IMG/VR virus record: IMGVR_UViG_3300045962_000019
Coordinates: 1-28,651 of that record
Source of the DNA: a virus
DNA: 28,651 nucleotides
Direction: 5' to 3' (one strand)
The notes below the pieces were generated by a model. It made no database searches. It was not told the origin of the DNA and saw only the letters and a program-made list of their open reading frames with translations. How positions within the stretch are numbered: position 1 is the first letter of the stretch; every line of letters begins with the position of its first letter. Shown here piece by piece: positions 14,716 through 21,397 of this stretch. A program made the position numbers and the translations under genes.

Positions 14716-15312
14716 TTAATTCTTTATTTTAAAATGTCCCCAATCTTTACCGGAAACGTCATTATTAGGAAAATAAAATATAATTTCCTTATTGTCAAAT
14801 TTTATAATTTTTTTAAATCCTGAGGGTACTGTAGCCCCACCATTAACAATCTTCAAATCACCCTCAAAACACACTGTAATCTCCACTACCACATTATTAA
14901 ATATTTTCGATAGTCCTACCTCAAAAAGTTCTAACTCTTTCCATGGTCCTCTATTAAGACCTTGATGTTGTAGGACACAATTTAAATATGTAAATGTTTT
15001 TTTAAGTGTTTCTCGGTCACAATTAAACGCAGATGCCGGAGCTAAATGACCTTTATCCCACACATTATCGATATAATCATCGTTATCCGAAGTTTTAACA
15101 CTATCAACCTTACGAAAATCTAACCCATTTCTAGATGATTCACCTAAAGGACATAATATTTTATATCTTAACCATAAAGGTTGTTGTAATTTTTCAGAAT
15201 AAACTACATCAAATAAATCTGTATGAATGGTGTCAGTCACCACCGTATTGGTTTGACCAAATAACGATTGTGAACATAATAATATTATTAATAAATTAAT
15301 CAAGTATTTCAT
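14716..15312 (-). CDS. Secreted DNA/RNA non-specific endonuclease (EndoG/NUC family)
   Basis: A 198-residue protein starting with a signal peptide (MKYLINLLIILLCSQSLFGQ; cleavage probably after SLFG or SLFGQ). The nuclease core has the DRGH-type motif as DKGH (Asp86-His89) in WDKGHLAPASAFN, and the metal-binding Asn with following Arg in LNRGPWKELE (Asn120, Arg121, Glu126 or 128). His89 is the general base and Asn120 the magnesium ligand by family knowledge. Export places it in the periplasm, where it could act on incoming DNA of other phages or on released host nucleic acid (inference). It begins directly at the stop of the preceding gene. Confidence 0.9.
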   Translation of the reverse strand: MKYLINLLIILLCSQSLFGQTNTVVTDTIHTDLFDVVYSEKLQQPLWLRYKILCPLGESSRNGLDFRKVDSVKTSDNDDYIDNVWDKGHLAPASAFNCDRETLKKTFTYLNCVLQHQGLNRGPWKELELFEVGLSKIFNNVVVEITVCFEGDLKIVNGGATVPSGFKKIIKFDNKEIIFYFPNNDVSGKDWGHFKIKN

Positions 15313-15579
15313 TTATCTATATCTATTAAAAGTCCTTCTAAAAAATAAGGTGTTTGGGTTAAAGTCTACGGAACATACTAATAAAGTATCCATAATTGAA
15401 TTTTTTAATTCATTAGACTCAGTTTGAGTCACAACATATTTGTCACTATTGTATTTAGTAAAAATAATATATCCCTTTCGACCATTCACAACTTTAAAGA
15501 GTTGAATTTGTGGGTATTTGTTAAACATCACCTTAGAGTTGAATACATCGTTTAGTATTTCAACTTCGGTTAATATCAT
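15313..15579 (-). CDS. Unknown small protein, 88 residues
   Basis: A basic alpha/beta protein (MILTEVEILNDVFNSKVMFN, IQLFKVVNGRKGYIIFTKYN) with C-terminal FRRTFNRYR. Its ATG overlaps the preceding stop by four bases (ATGA), and its stop abuts the ATG of the nuclease. Because it is translationally coupled to a secreted nuclease, an immunity or chaperone partner is one possibility; no motif supports it. Confidence 0.78.
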   Translation of the reverse strand: MILTEVEILNDVFNSKVMFNKYPQIQLFKVVNGRKGYIIFTKYNSDKYVVTQTESNELKNSIMDTLLVCSVDFNPNTLFFRRTFNRYR

Positions 15580-15887
15580 TTAACCACCATTTTAGAATGT
15601 AATTCTACGGTAAGACCCATTAGATTATATAATTCTAACCATATCTCATTCATAATATCTTCCTGTCTAGATGTTAGATACTGTTTATCCTTATCCACCG
15701 GGAAATATATTACAACAACTGGTTGAGAAAAACCCTTGAGTGGTGTGTCAACATTAATTTCATCAGATAAGTGGTTAGGTGGTAAAATTTTTATATTTGA
15801 TACCTCATCAAACTTAAGATTATCTAATAAACCCTGAGCAATGGATAAAAATTTACCATATTGTTTTTTGTTAACTAACACTTCCAT
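15576..15887 (-). CDS. Small alpha/beta protein, 103 residues (helix-strand-strand-helix-strand family)
   Basis: An N-terminal VNKKQYGKFLSIAQGLLDNL helix is followed by strands (SNIKILPP; PVVVIYFPVD), a helix (RQEDIMNEIWLELYNLMG) and a final strand LTVELHSKMVV. The same element order appears in 15890, 23719 and twice in 16735, with a typical last strand of the type (L/I)xVEx. No catalytic residues stand out. It overlaps the 88-residue gene by four bases. Confidence 0.8.
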   Translation of the reverse strand: MEVLVNKKQYGKFLSIAQGLLDNLKFDEVSNIKILPPNHLSDEINVDTPLKGFSQPVVVIYFPVDKDKQYLTSRQEDIMNEIWLELYNLMGLTVELHSKMVVK

Positions 15888-15889
15888 AT

Positions 15890-16216
15890 TTAAAATTTTT
15901 CTACAGTTGTTTTTATATAATAAAATTCAAGTATAATATCATTACCTTCAAATCCAAATAAATTTTTAATTTCTTCCTGAATACCATATTTCAAATGCAT
16001 TCTAGAATCATTTCTATAAGGTATGGTGTCTTCCTTAAAAATTATTTTAAGTTTAGGTATCGTTCTTTTACTCATTTTCATTTTTCTACCATAACTATCA
16101 GTCCAAGCACCGAGAGTAACAGTATCAAATTCAATATCATCTATATCAGGATAATTAGTATTTAAGTATTTCTCAATACTTCTATTCAATTGGTCTTTGT
16201 TTACGATATAATCCAT
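15890..16216 (-). CDS. Small alpha/beta protein, 108 residues (same architecture)
   Basis: I chose the ATG at 16216 (MDYIVNKDQLNRSIEKYLNT), one base after the upstream stop; an in-frame ATG at 16246 would overlap that gene by 29 bases. The order is helix (QLNRSIEKYLN), strands (DDIEFDTVTLGAWTDSYGRK; IPKLKIIFKED), helix (HLKYGIQEEIKNLFGF) and strand (NDIILEFYYIK). It resembles 15576 and 23719 in layout. Function is unknown. Confidence 0.8.
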   Translation of the reverse strand: MDYIVNKDQLNRSIEKYLNTNYPDIDDIEFDTVTLGAWTDSYGRKMKMSKRTIPKLKIIFKEDTIPYRNDSRMHLKYGIQEEIKNLFGFEGNDIILEFYYIKTTVEKF

Positions 16217-16217
16217 A

Positions 16218-16664
16218 TTATTTATATTGTTTATATTCCCCAACACTTAAATTTGGTTTAATTGTGGTGGTTGTATTGTCAGTCAATAAATAGTGTATCA
16301 GATTAGATTCAGCACGCATATTCTCCGGTAAAAAATCATAAAAAGTGTTTAGTTTATTTTTAATATCATTACTTAAAAAATAATATTTTGAAAAATTTTC
16401 ACTATCTACAAATGACGTTAATGTAGTGGAACGTAACATGTCTTTACCATATCCCTCATAATAATCAACCCAATAGGGTCTTATCTCGGTATTATTTAAT
16501 TTCGCTAACTCGAAAAAATCTATGAATAAATCTATGAACAATATTCCATCGTATTTCTCATAATTTTTAGAAACTTGACCCCCCTTAATAAAATTAAAAG
16601 ATTTAGTTATTGCTTTAATAACTAAGTCAACACCCCTTTCTTGTTCTTTGGTAAGTTTCTTCAT
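16218..16664 (-). CDS. Unknown protein, 148 residues, first gene of the nuclease operon
   Basis: An N-terminal LTKEQERGVDLVIKAITKSF helix resembles the recurring N-terminal segment only loosely. The rest is helical with many aromatic residues (DGILFIDLFIDFFELAKLNN; RPYWVDYYEGYGKD; YYFLSNDIKNKL). It ends with TTTTIKPNLSVGEYKQYK. No family is recognised. It follows a TATTTATA motif by 19 bases and leads a tightly packed run of six genes down to 14294. Confidence 0.8.
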   Translation of the reverse strand: MKKLTKEQERGVDLVIKAITKSFNFIKGGQVSKNYEKYDGILFIDLFIDFFELAKLNNTEIRPYWVDYYEGYGKDMLRSTTLTSFVDSENFSKYYFLSNDIKNKLNTFYDFLPENMRAESNLIHYLLTDNTTTTIKPNLSVGEYKQYK

Positions 16665-16683
16665 TTTAAATTTATTAATCTTT

Positions 16684-16691
16684 TATAAATA
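16684..16691 (-). promoter_or_regulatory. TATTTATA late-type motif before the six-gene operon
   Basis: GATATTTATAAAAG on the minus strand, 19 bases before the ATG at 16664; the likely promoter for the whole run 16664 to 14294. Confidence 0.5.
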
Positions 16692-16723
16692 TCAATTAAT
16701 ATTGTAATTTACTATCATTATTA

Positions 16724-16731
16724 TATTTATA
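16724..16731 (+). promoter_or_regulatory. TATTTATA motif before the duplicated-domain gene
   Basis: TATATTTATAATTATG: the motif ends three bases before the ATG at 16735. Confidence 0.35.
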
Positions 16732-16734
16732 ATT

Positions 16735-17352
16735 ATGAGACTTAGTTTAGACATAATAAAAAAGATTTTAGATACTTCCATATTTGGTCCATCGGACATA
16801 GAATATAGTGTTAAAATCTCAGAATGGAGTTCTAAATGGAATAATTATTCAGATAGAAAATACGTTGATATAACGGTATACGTCGATTTGGAAAAGTTTA
16901 TGCCTGTGGGTAGTAGTTATAACCCAAGTTATGAATCTTTAATATACGAACTTGAAAGTACTATAGACACTATCGGTGGTCTACTAGGGTTATCTGATGG
17001 TCAATTACAATTAAATATTGAGTATATTAATTTTAATTCAATTAATAAAATAATGGACCGAATGACTAATAAACTACGTGGTTATATAAATCACAACTAT
17101 AATGTACCTTTAGATGATTTAACTGAAGTTAGGTACTATTTTTATGGGTCCGAAAGTGAAAACCCTTATGTGAGAATAGAAGTCGATTTATTCGAATTTT
17201 TATCTGACCTCGATGGTGGTAAATTAGATACACACGGAAGACTAATAAATAAATCTTCAGTGGAGGATGATGTGCATGATATATCTAAAAAAATATTCTA
17301 TGATGAGAAATCACTTAGTGACACATACGATTTAGACGTTATCGACTTTTAA
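16735..17352 (+). CDS. Unknown protein with two copies of a small alpha/beta domain, 205 residues
   Basis: The protein appears to be an internal duplication. Copy 1 (~1-100) has helix IIKKILDT, strand KYVDITVYVDLEKFMP, helix ESLIYELESTIDTIGGLLGL and strand LQLNIEYINF. Copy 2 (~101-205) has helix INKIMDRMTNKLRGYINHNY, strand NPYVRIEVDLFEFLSD, helix EDDVHDISKKIF and strand TYDLDVIDF. The single-copy relatives in this window are 15576, 15890 and 23719. Acidic, soluble, function unknown. It is divergent from the nuclease operon. Confidence 0.82.
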   Translation: MRLSLDIIKKILDTSIFGPSDIEYSVKISEWSSKWNNYSDRKYVDITVYVDLEKFMPVGSSYNPSYESLIYELESTIDTIGGLLGLSDGQLQLNIEYINFNSINKIMDRMTNKLRGYINHNYNVPLDDLTEVRYYFYGSESENPYVRIEVDLFEFLSDLDGGKLDTHGRLINKSSVEDDVHDISKKIFYDEKSLSDTYDLDVIDF

Positions 17353-17361
17353 TTCTTACCA

Positions 17362-17913
17362 TTATTTTACCTTAATAACATAATGAATTGGTCTACGAAA
17401 CCCGTCATATTGTTCACACGAATTACCATATAAAACACCATTAACCAATGCTAATGCATGACCCTTAACGATTATAACATATCGACCATCAGGGTATTGT
17501 TCCATAAAAGACTTAACAGTATATCCTGTAGGTTTTTTATATTTGGGGTTAACCAATGTTTTACCCTTAGTATAGGGAGTCTTATATCTCGGGCTAAAAC
17601 CCATAAGAGAAGTTCTCTTACCATTTTTAACAGAACCCATCACACCTTTAAGATATAAACTAGTGTAAGTCCCTTTCCCATCTTTTCTTTTAAATTTTGA
17701 TTTTACCCAAGAGTGTGATGTTTTATATGGTATATCAAATGCGACCATAAAAGCTCTAACAACACAATCATTCTTTTCGTTTTTTGCAATATCGCAAGTA
17801 CTACGAACCATTTCGTTCGTATCTTTAAAAAATTCCCCTTTAATCATCTTAACGGTTTCTAAATCACCGTAGTAATTAGTACTTGTTTTGGTTGTTAGTA
17901 TATCTCTTTTCAT
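17362..17913 (-). CDS. Papain-like (C39/NlpC-like) cysteine protease fold protein
   Basis: A protein of 183 residues. The core shows Cys50 in NDCVVRAFMVAF, followed by a helix and IPYKTSHSWVKSKF, and later His152 in YVIIVKGHALALVNGVLYGN, with Asn164 a possible third residue. This NDCxxRA ... GHAxAxxxG layout is typical of papain-like phage proteins of unknown substrate. I chose the ATG at 17913 because a near-perfect Bacteroidota promoter (17918-17948) ends five bases upstream; an ATG at 17940 would put the promoter inside the gene. The start implies a very short or absent 5' leader. Confidence 0.75.
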   Translation of the reverse strand: MKRDILTTKTSTNYYGDLETVKMIKGEFFKDTNEMVRSTCDIAKNEKNDCVVRAFMVAFDIPYKTSHSWVKSKFKRKDGKGTYTSLYLKGVMGSVKNGKRTSLMGFSPRYKTPYTKGKTLVNPKYKKPTGYTVKSFMEQYPDGRYVIIVKGHALALVNGVLYGNSCEQYDGFRRPIHYVIKVK

Positions 17914-17917
17914 AACA

Positions 17918-17948
17918 CAAATATAACAAAAATACCCCAAACCACAAA
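17918..17948 (-). promoter_or_regulatory. Bacteroidota-type promoter TTTG-N19-TATATTTG
   Basis: TTTG at 17948-17945, 19 bases, TATATTTG at 17925-17918 on the minus strand, only four bases before the codon at 17913. Confidence 0.7.
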
Positions 17949-17975
17949 ACTATAGTAAATAATAATTAAGATTTA

Positions 17976-18599
17976 CTACTTCAAAAATTGTATAGATTCT
18001 CTTTTTCTTCTGTTGGTTAAACCTTTAGAGAATTTACCATTAATCATTGTAGTGTCTGTTGGTAATAATTCGGCAGCTTCTTTGTATTTTTTTTGTTTAA
18101 CTAATTGTATAAAATCAGAATTCCTTAAACCTTGACAACCTGCATTAAAGACTAATGAAACTAACACATCAAACATATTCTGAGTTATCATATGATTATT
18201 TTTAATAGATTTGTCAGTTTTCCATTCAGATAAGAATCTCCTAACACAATTAGCCGATTCAGTTGCATCATTTTGTAAGTATTCTTGAGCCTCTATTTCA
18301 GTTATCGTATCTCCGACTTTGGGTTTTGGTTCTGAAAGTGCTCCTGTGTGACCCCATCCAATTGTAACTCTACCATCACCTAACTTATACGCCTTTAAAA
18401 CCGGTTTACCTTTTTCCTTCAAACTACCTTCTTCTTTTTTTATAGTATCCCAAAAATTCTGAGAAGCCCTTAATTTTGTTCCGTCTACGTATTTTTTATC
18501 AATAACGTATTCATCATTTTCATTTATTTTCTCTTTTCTAACTTTATCGTGCATTTCTAAAATATGACGTTTTTCGTTCTCATTTAATTTAAAACTCAT
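17976..18599 (-). CDS. T4-type lysozyme (GH24 muramidase) with the recurring N-terminal segment
   Basis: A 207-residue enzyme that cuts the glycan strands of peptidoglycan. The GH24 domain starts near residue 45: catalytic Glu57 in IKKEEGSL, then Asp75 in LGDGRVTIGWGHTG with Thr79, and VSLVFNAGCQGLRNSDF and GLTNRRKRE near the end, as in phage lysozymes. The first ~30 residues are not part of the enzyme: FKLNENEKRHILEMH, then DKVRKEKINEN. They match segments on 24175 and others. There is no signal peptide. It is 12 bases downstream of the PD-(D/E)XK-like gene. It could be an endolysin, or, given the N-terminal segment, a virion-packaged entry lysozyme. Confidence 0.92.
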   Translation of the reverse strand: MSFKLNENEKRHILEMHDKVRKEKINENDEYVIDKKYVDGTKLRASQNFWDTIKKEEGSLKEKGKPVLKAYKLGDGRVTIGWGHTGALSEPKPKVGDTITEIEAQEYLQNDATESANCVRRFLSEWKTDKSIKNNHMITQNMFDVLVSLVFNAGCQGLRNSDFIQLVKQKKYKEAAELLPTDTTMINGKFSKGLTNRRKRESIQFLK

Positions 18600-18611
18600 G
18601 TTATGTTATTT

Positions 18612-19469
18612 TTAATATTTATTTATTATTAGTTTTTTACCACTTAATGAAACACACCAATTTTCACACCCGTCAACATTTTTTAACCCAACACAAGTTT
18701 TTGGGTTAGACTTTATTTGAATTGGTATCCATTTACCGTCTTTCTTAATAGCAACATCAATACCCATCATATCTATGAAAGAGTAGTTACCTGTGAAATC
18801 GTATATTTCAGAACCAACATATTCATCTAATAAAAGATTTTTAACATCTTCTTCGGCCATATTACCGTAGTCAGTGGTCGCTTTAATGGTTTCAGACATT
18901 TGTTTCATTATTTTATTAGATTCTGTCTCCACGTTTGGTTTTATAGTGTCAATAAAATCAATAAAAGGACTTATTCCGGTTTTTTCATCGTAATTGAAAA
19001 ATTTACGTACTATTGTGTTAGTATCTAACATGTTATCCTTATCGAATCTTAATTTAGTTATTAAGTAAGCCAAGGCAGAATAGTTGGTGTTTAACTTATT
19101 TAAATATGACCATTCCCCGTCTGAGTCAATTATAACATGTTCTTTAATAAAACGAGACATATTGTGCTCAATATATTTAATTATACCATCACAGTACTTA
19201 AACATATTCATAGCTTCATTAACCATAGATTGACGACTTTTAAAAAAATCCACAGTTTTCTCATATTTCATGGCTCTCACACCCTCTTCGTATTCTGATA
19301 GATATTCTTTAGCGTATTCACTTATTTTACGTGTTGTAAAATTCAATAACGACCTACTTCTTTTTAAGTGAGTTTCTATCGAGTGGCAAAACCTATATTC
19401 AAGACCCATAGGTATCGAATTACATCCGGTCTCACTAATTTTAGATTCTATTAATGATTTTTTATTCAT
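18612..19469 (-). CDS. Putative PD-(D/E)XK nuclease-like protein, 285 residues
   Basis: The first ~190 residues are helical (RSLLNFTTRKISEYAKEYLS; VNEAMNMFKYCDGIIKYIEH). The C-terminal domain has GSEIYDFTGNYSFIDMMGID, VAIKKDGKWIPIQIKSN: Asp238 followed by QIK251-253 fits the D-x(n)-(E/Q)-x-K core of PD-(D/E)XK nucleases, with Gln in place of Glu. Near the C-terminus are two cysteines (DGCENWC). The start MNKKSLIES is repeated in a short open frame at 20846-20932. The call is inference from motifs; catalytic activity is uncertain because of the Gln. A TATTTATA motif lies 12 bases upstream. Confidence 0.7.
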   Translation of the reverse strand: MNKKSLIESKISETGCNSIPMGLEYRFCHSIETHLKRSRSLLNFTTRKISEYAKEYLSEYEEGVRAMKYEKTVDFFKSRQSMVNEAMNMFKYCDGIIKYIEHNMSRFIKEHVIIDSDGEWSYLNKLNTNYSALAYLITKLRFDKDNMLDTNTIVRKFFNYDEKTGISPFIDFIDTIKPNVETESNKIMKQMSETIKATTDYGNMAEEDVKNLLLDEYVGSEIYDFTGNYSFIDMMGIDVAIKKDGKWIPIQIKSNPKTCVGLKNVDGCENWCVSLSGKKLIINKY

Positions 19470-19481
19470 AAAATATTTTAC

Positions 19482-19489
19482 TATAAATA
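19482..19489 (-). promoter_or_regulatory. TATTTATA late-type motif (repeat copy 1)
   Basis: CTATTTATAGTAAAA on the minus strand, 12 bases before the ATG at 19469. Confidence 0.5.
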
Positions 19490-19516
19490 GTTAGTTAAAT
19501 AAAAAACCATTTAAGT

Positions 19517-19547
19517 TGTTTATTTTAAAATTAATGAGTATATTTGT
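19517..19547 (+). promoter_or_regulatory. Bacteroidota-type promoter TTG-N20-TATATTTG (repeat copy 1)
   Basis: TATATTTG around 19540-19547, with TTG 20 bases upstream; it reads into the ATG at 19569. In copy 2 the element is TATGTTTG, a change at an n position of TAnnTTTG. Confidence 0.7.
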
Positions 19548-19568
19548 ACTAATTAATCCAAAACAAAG

Positions 19569-19796
19569 ATGAAAGCACAATTAACTTTTAATTTACCTGA
19601 AGATTCACATGAGTTCGATATGGCAACTCAAGGTTCAAATATGCATTCCGTATTGTGGGAAATGGACCAATGGTTGAGAGCACAATACAAATATATGTCC
19701 GATGAAGAATATAGTGAGGACAAATACGAAACCTATGAGAAGTGTAGAGACCATCTCAGAGAGTTGATGTTTGAGAATGGAGTAAAGTTTGAATAG
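19569..19796 (+). CDS. Unknown small protein, 75 residues
   Basis: MKAQLTFNLPEDSHEFDMAT, then SVLWEMDQWLRAQYKYMSDE and a C-terminal helix (YETYEKCRDHLRELMFENGV). It is acidic and soluble. The pattern FNLPEDxxEFDxAxxGS...WxMDQWLR is, to my memory, a frequent unknown protein in phages of diverse hosts. It is driven by the host-type promoter of the repeated region and is followed at once by a 43-residue gene. Confidence 0.82.
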   Translation: MKAQLTFNLPEDSHEFDMATQGSNMHSVLWEMDQWLRAQYKYMSDEEYSEDKYETYEKCRDHLRELMFENGVKFE

Positions 19797-19804
19797 TGAA
19801 ACGA

Positions 19805-19936
19805 ATGAACGAACAAGAAAATGAAATCTACAACTTGGAGAAACAAAAGTTGGACCTTAAACATTACGAAGATTTATTATATAAAGGTGAGTTTGTTAAA
19901 CCTGTTCGTGTTGAAAGGGTGTATGATGAAGATTAA
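19805..19936 (+). CDS. Small coiled-coil-like protein, 43 residues
   Basis: ATG at 19805, eight bases after the preceding stop (a GTG at 19796 is also in frame and overlaps that stop). Product MNEQENEIYNLEKQKLDLKH, YEDLLYKGEFVKPVRVERVY, DED: a helical heptad stretch, then a short strand. Operon position and codon usage support it; the function is unknown. Confidence 0.6.
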   Translation: MNEQENEIYNLEKQKLDLKHYEDLLYKGEFVKPVRVERVYDED

Positions 19937-19955
19937 CCTATTTATTTTTATAGTC

Positions 19956-20846
19956 TCATTTTAATACCTTATCAATGTCTTTTAAATAGACAGTCCTTTC
20001 ACTATCCACATTTACCAATTGTGTTTCGGGTGTCATATATGAATCTCTAACTTTAATATAATAATCACCGTCGTCAGTTAAATTTATACTATTTAAAAAC
20101 ACCTCAATATGTTCGTCACTCACGTCATTTTTCTGAAGTAGGTCCGTAACCCCACCTTTAGTCAATACTGTTGTAGGGTCTCCTTTATCAATGTCAGGTT
20201 TAGATTGTGTTACCTCATACTTTTCAGAGTATTGGTCTAACACCTTCTTAACGTCCCTGTCATCGTTTTTAAAATTAGGGTCGTTTTTTGCTCTCTCGTT
20301 TCTTTCATAAACATTCTTTAAAAGAACATACAATGGAGTATGTAATAGAATGTATTTTAAATTAACACCAGGTAAGTATTGTAATATTCCTTTACCAATA
20401 TCATCAATTGCAATCTTTTTCCAAGGACCTGTTTTAATTTCTTGTGCAACATACCACAATCTTGCGTCAGTTCCTTTTATGTATTCATTTTCATATGGAT
20501 TTTCGGGAACATCTTTACCGTCTTTACGGTGTAATCCTGATACTATACCAGCATCCCCATTTTCCTTCGCCCATTGTCTTATATTTGGGTGGTCTAATTT
20601 TAATCTTCTTTCTTCACCCTCTCTACCGCCATTATCTTCTGTTCCACTAAAATCATCGGTACTGATAACAACCCATTGATTCGGGTCATTTGCTTCGTAA
20701 TATGGGACTGCCTTCAGGTGTTTTAAGGTATGCGACTTACCTGCTGATGATGTCCCATCTAAAAGAACTATAGATTTATCTTGTTCTTGTTCAACGAGTA
20801 ATCCCATCATTGATTGTATTCTTAATATTTGTTCTTGTAGGTTCAT
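19956..20846 (-). CDS. P-loop kinase (zeta-toxin/CPT-like) with the recurring N-terminal segment
   Basis: A 296-residue protein. Residues ~1-22 (MNLQEQILRIQSMMGLLVEQ) are an added N-terminal segment. Next comes IVLLDGTSSAGKSHTLKHL with the Walker A motif GTSSAGKS (31-38), similar to chloramphenicol phosphotransferase and zeta-toxin kinases, then VVISTDDFSG (41-bp-like switch region with two Asp), KIAIDDIGKGIL and YILLHTPLYVLLKNVYERNE with arginines of a lid. The last ~80 residues are of unknown type. It probably phosphorylates a small molecule or sugar nucleotide. The start overlaps the stop of a 28-codon upstream frame (TAATG). A packaged, ejected kinase is an attractive inference. Confidence 0.8.
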   Translation of the reverse strand: MNLQEQILRIQSMMGLLVEQEQDKSIVLLDGTSSAGKSHTLKHLKAVPYYEANDPNQWVVISTDDFSGTEDNGGREGEERRLKLDHPNIRQWAKENGDAGIVSGLHRKDGKDVPENPYENEYIKGTDARLWYVAQEIKTGPWKKIAIDDIGKGILQYLPGVNLKYILLHTPLYVLLKNVYERNERAKNDPNFKNDDRDVKKVLDQYSEKYEVTQSKPDIDKGDPTTVLTKGGVTDLLQKNDVSDEHIEVFLNSINLTDDGDYYIKVRDSYMTPETQLVNVDSERTVYLKDIDKVLK

Positions 20847-20932
20847 TACGTTAACTTTGTAATAATTTCATCGACATGATTCGTAATGCGTTTCATTCTC
20901 AAAGCGGATTCTATTAATGATTTTTTATTCAT
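20846..20932 (-). CDS. 28-residue leader frame before the kinase gene
   Basis: Starts inside repeat copy 2 with MNKKSLIES, identical to the start of the 285-residue protein at 19469, then diverges to ALRMKRITNHVDEIITKLT and stops at 20848-20846, overlapping the kinase ATG (TAATG). It is either a remnant of a duplicated gene start or a real coupled leader peptide. Its sequence ALRMKRITNHVDEIITKL itself resembles the recurring N-terminal segments. Confidence 0.5.
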   Translation of the reverse strand: MNKKSLIESALRMKRITNHVDEIITKLT

Positions 20933-20944
20933 AAAATATTTTAC

Positions 20945-20952
20945 TATAAATA
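20945..20952 (-). promoter_or_regulatory. TATTTATA late-type motif (repeat copy 2)
   Basis: Same as 19482-19489, 12 bases before the ATG at 20932. Confidence 0.45.
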
Positions 20953-21002
20953 GTTAGTTAAATAAAAAACCATTTAAGTTGTTTATTTTAAAATTAATGA
21001 GT

Positions 21003-21010
21003 ATGTTTGT
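21003..21010 (+). promoter_or_regulatory. Bacteroidota -7 element TATGTTTG (repeat copy 2)
   Basis: TATGTTTG matches TAnnTTTG, with TTG 20 bases upstream, leading to the ATG at 21032. Confidence 0.65.
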
Positions 21011-21031
21011 ACTAATTAACCCAAAACAAAG

Positions 21032-21397
21032 ATGAGTAAAGAAAGAAACATATCAGAAACACCCGAAAGATGGGTGGTGGTAAAAATAGATAATAATCTA
21101 GATACACCATTTTATAAAGTGTTTGCTACTTGGGCAGGAGGATATCTGGATGGTGATAGATGGAAACTAAATAGTGGAATTAAATCAGTTGAATCTGATG
21201 AAGATTCCTATTATTTTGTTGGTCACTCAGGAAGTTGTTACAAGTGTCATAAAAAAGGATATGGTACTGCAACTTCATATGGTGAGGGAGTGTTACATGA
21301 TATGATTGAAAATTCTTATAAGGTAAATGTAACAGTGAGTATATTGTCAGAAGATAACGAATGGGAAGAATTATTAAACCAAAACAAATATGAGTAA
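21032..21397 (+). CDS. Unknown protein, 121 residues, with GHSGSCYKCHKKGYG motif
   Basis: TPERWVVVKIDNN, then YKVFATWAGGYLDGDRWKLN, SGIKSVESDEDSYYFVGHSG and SCYKCHKKGYG. From memory this is a frequent unknown phage protein. The C-x-x-C with two histidines could bind a metal or could form part of a beta-rich fold. It begins in repeat copy 2 and overlaps the next gene by eight bases. Confidence 0.85.
   Translation: MSKERNISETPERWVVVKIDNNLDTPFYKVFATWAGGYLDGDRWKLNSGIKSVESDEDSYYFVGHSGSCYKCHKKGYGTATSYGEGVLHDMIENSYKVNVTVSILSEDNEWEELLNQNKYE

Larger units (their letters stand above)
19444..19572. repeat. 129-bp direct repeat, copy 1: divergent promoter region
   Basis: This copy matches 20907-21035 with two mismatches in 129 bases (offset 1463). 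It contains the first codons of the minus-strand gene (MNKKSLIES), a minus-strand TATTTATA motif, and a plus-strand TTG-N20-TATATTTG promoter with the ATGA start of the 75-residue gene. Confidence 0.95.
20907..21035. repeat. 129-bp direct repeat, copy 2: divergent promoter region
   Basis: Near-identical to 19444-19572. It has TATTTATA on the minus strand at 20952-20945 for the leader-kinase transcript, and TATGTTTG on the plus strand before the ATG at 21032. Confidence 0.95.

Noticed and set aside
20350-20679. Plus-strand open frames antisense to the kinase
   Set aside because: They are shadows of the kinase gene, which has a Walker A motif and a full-length frame.
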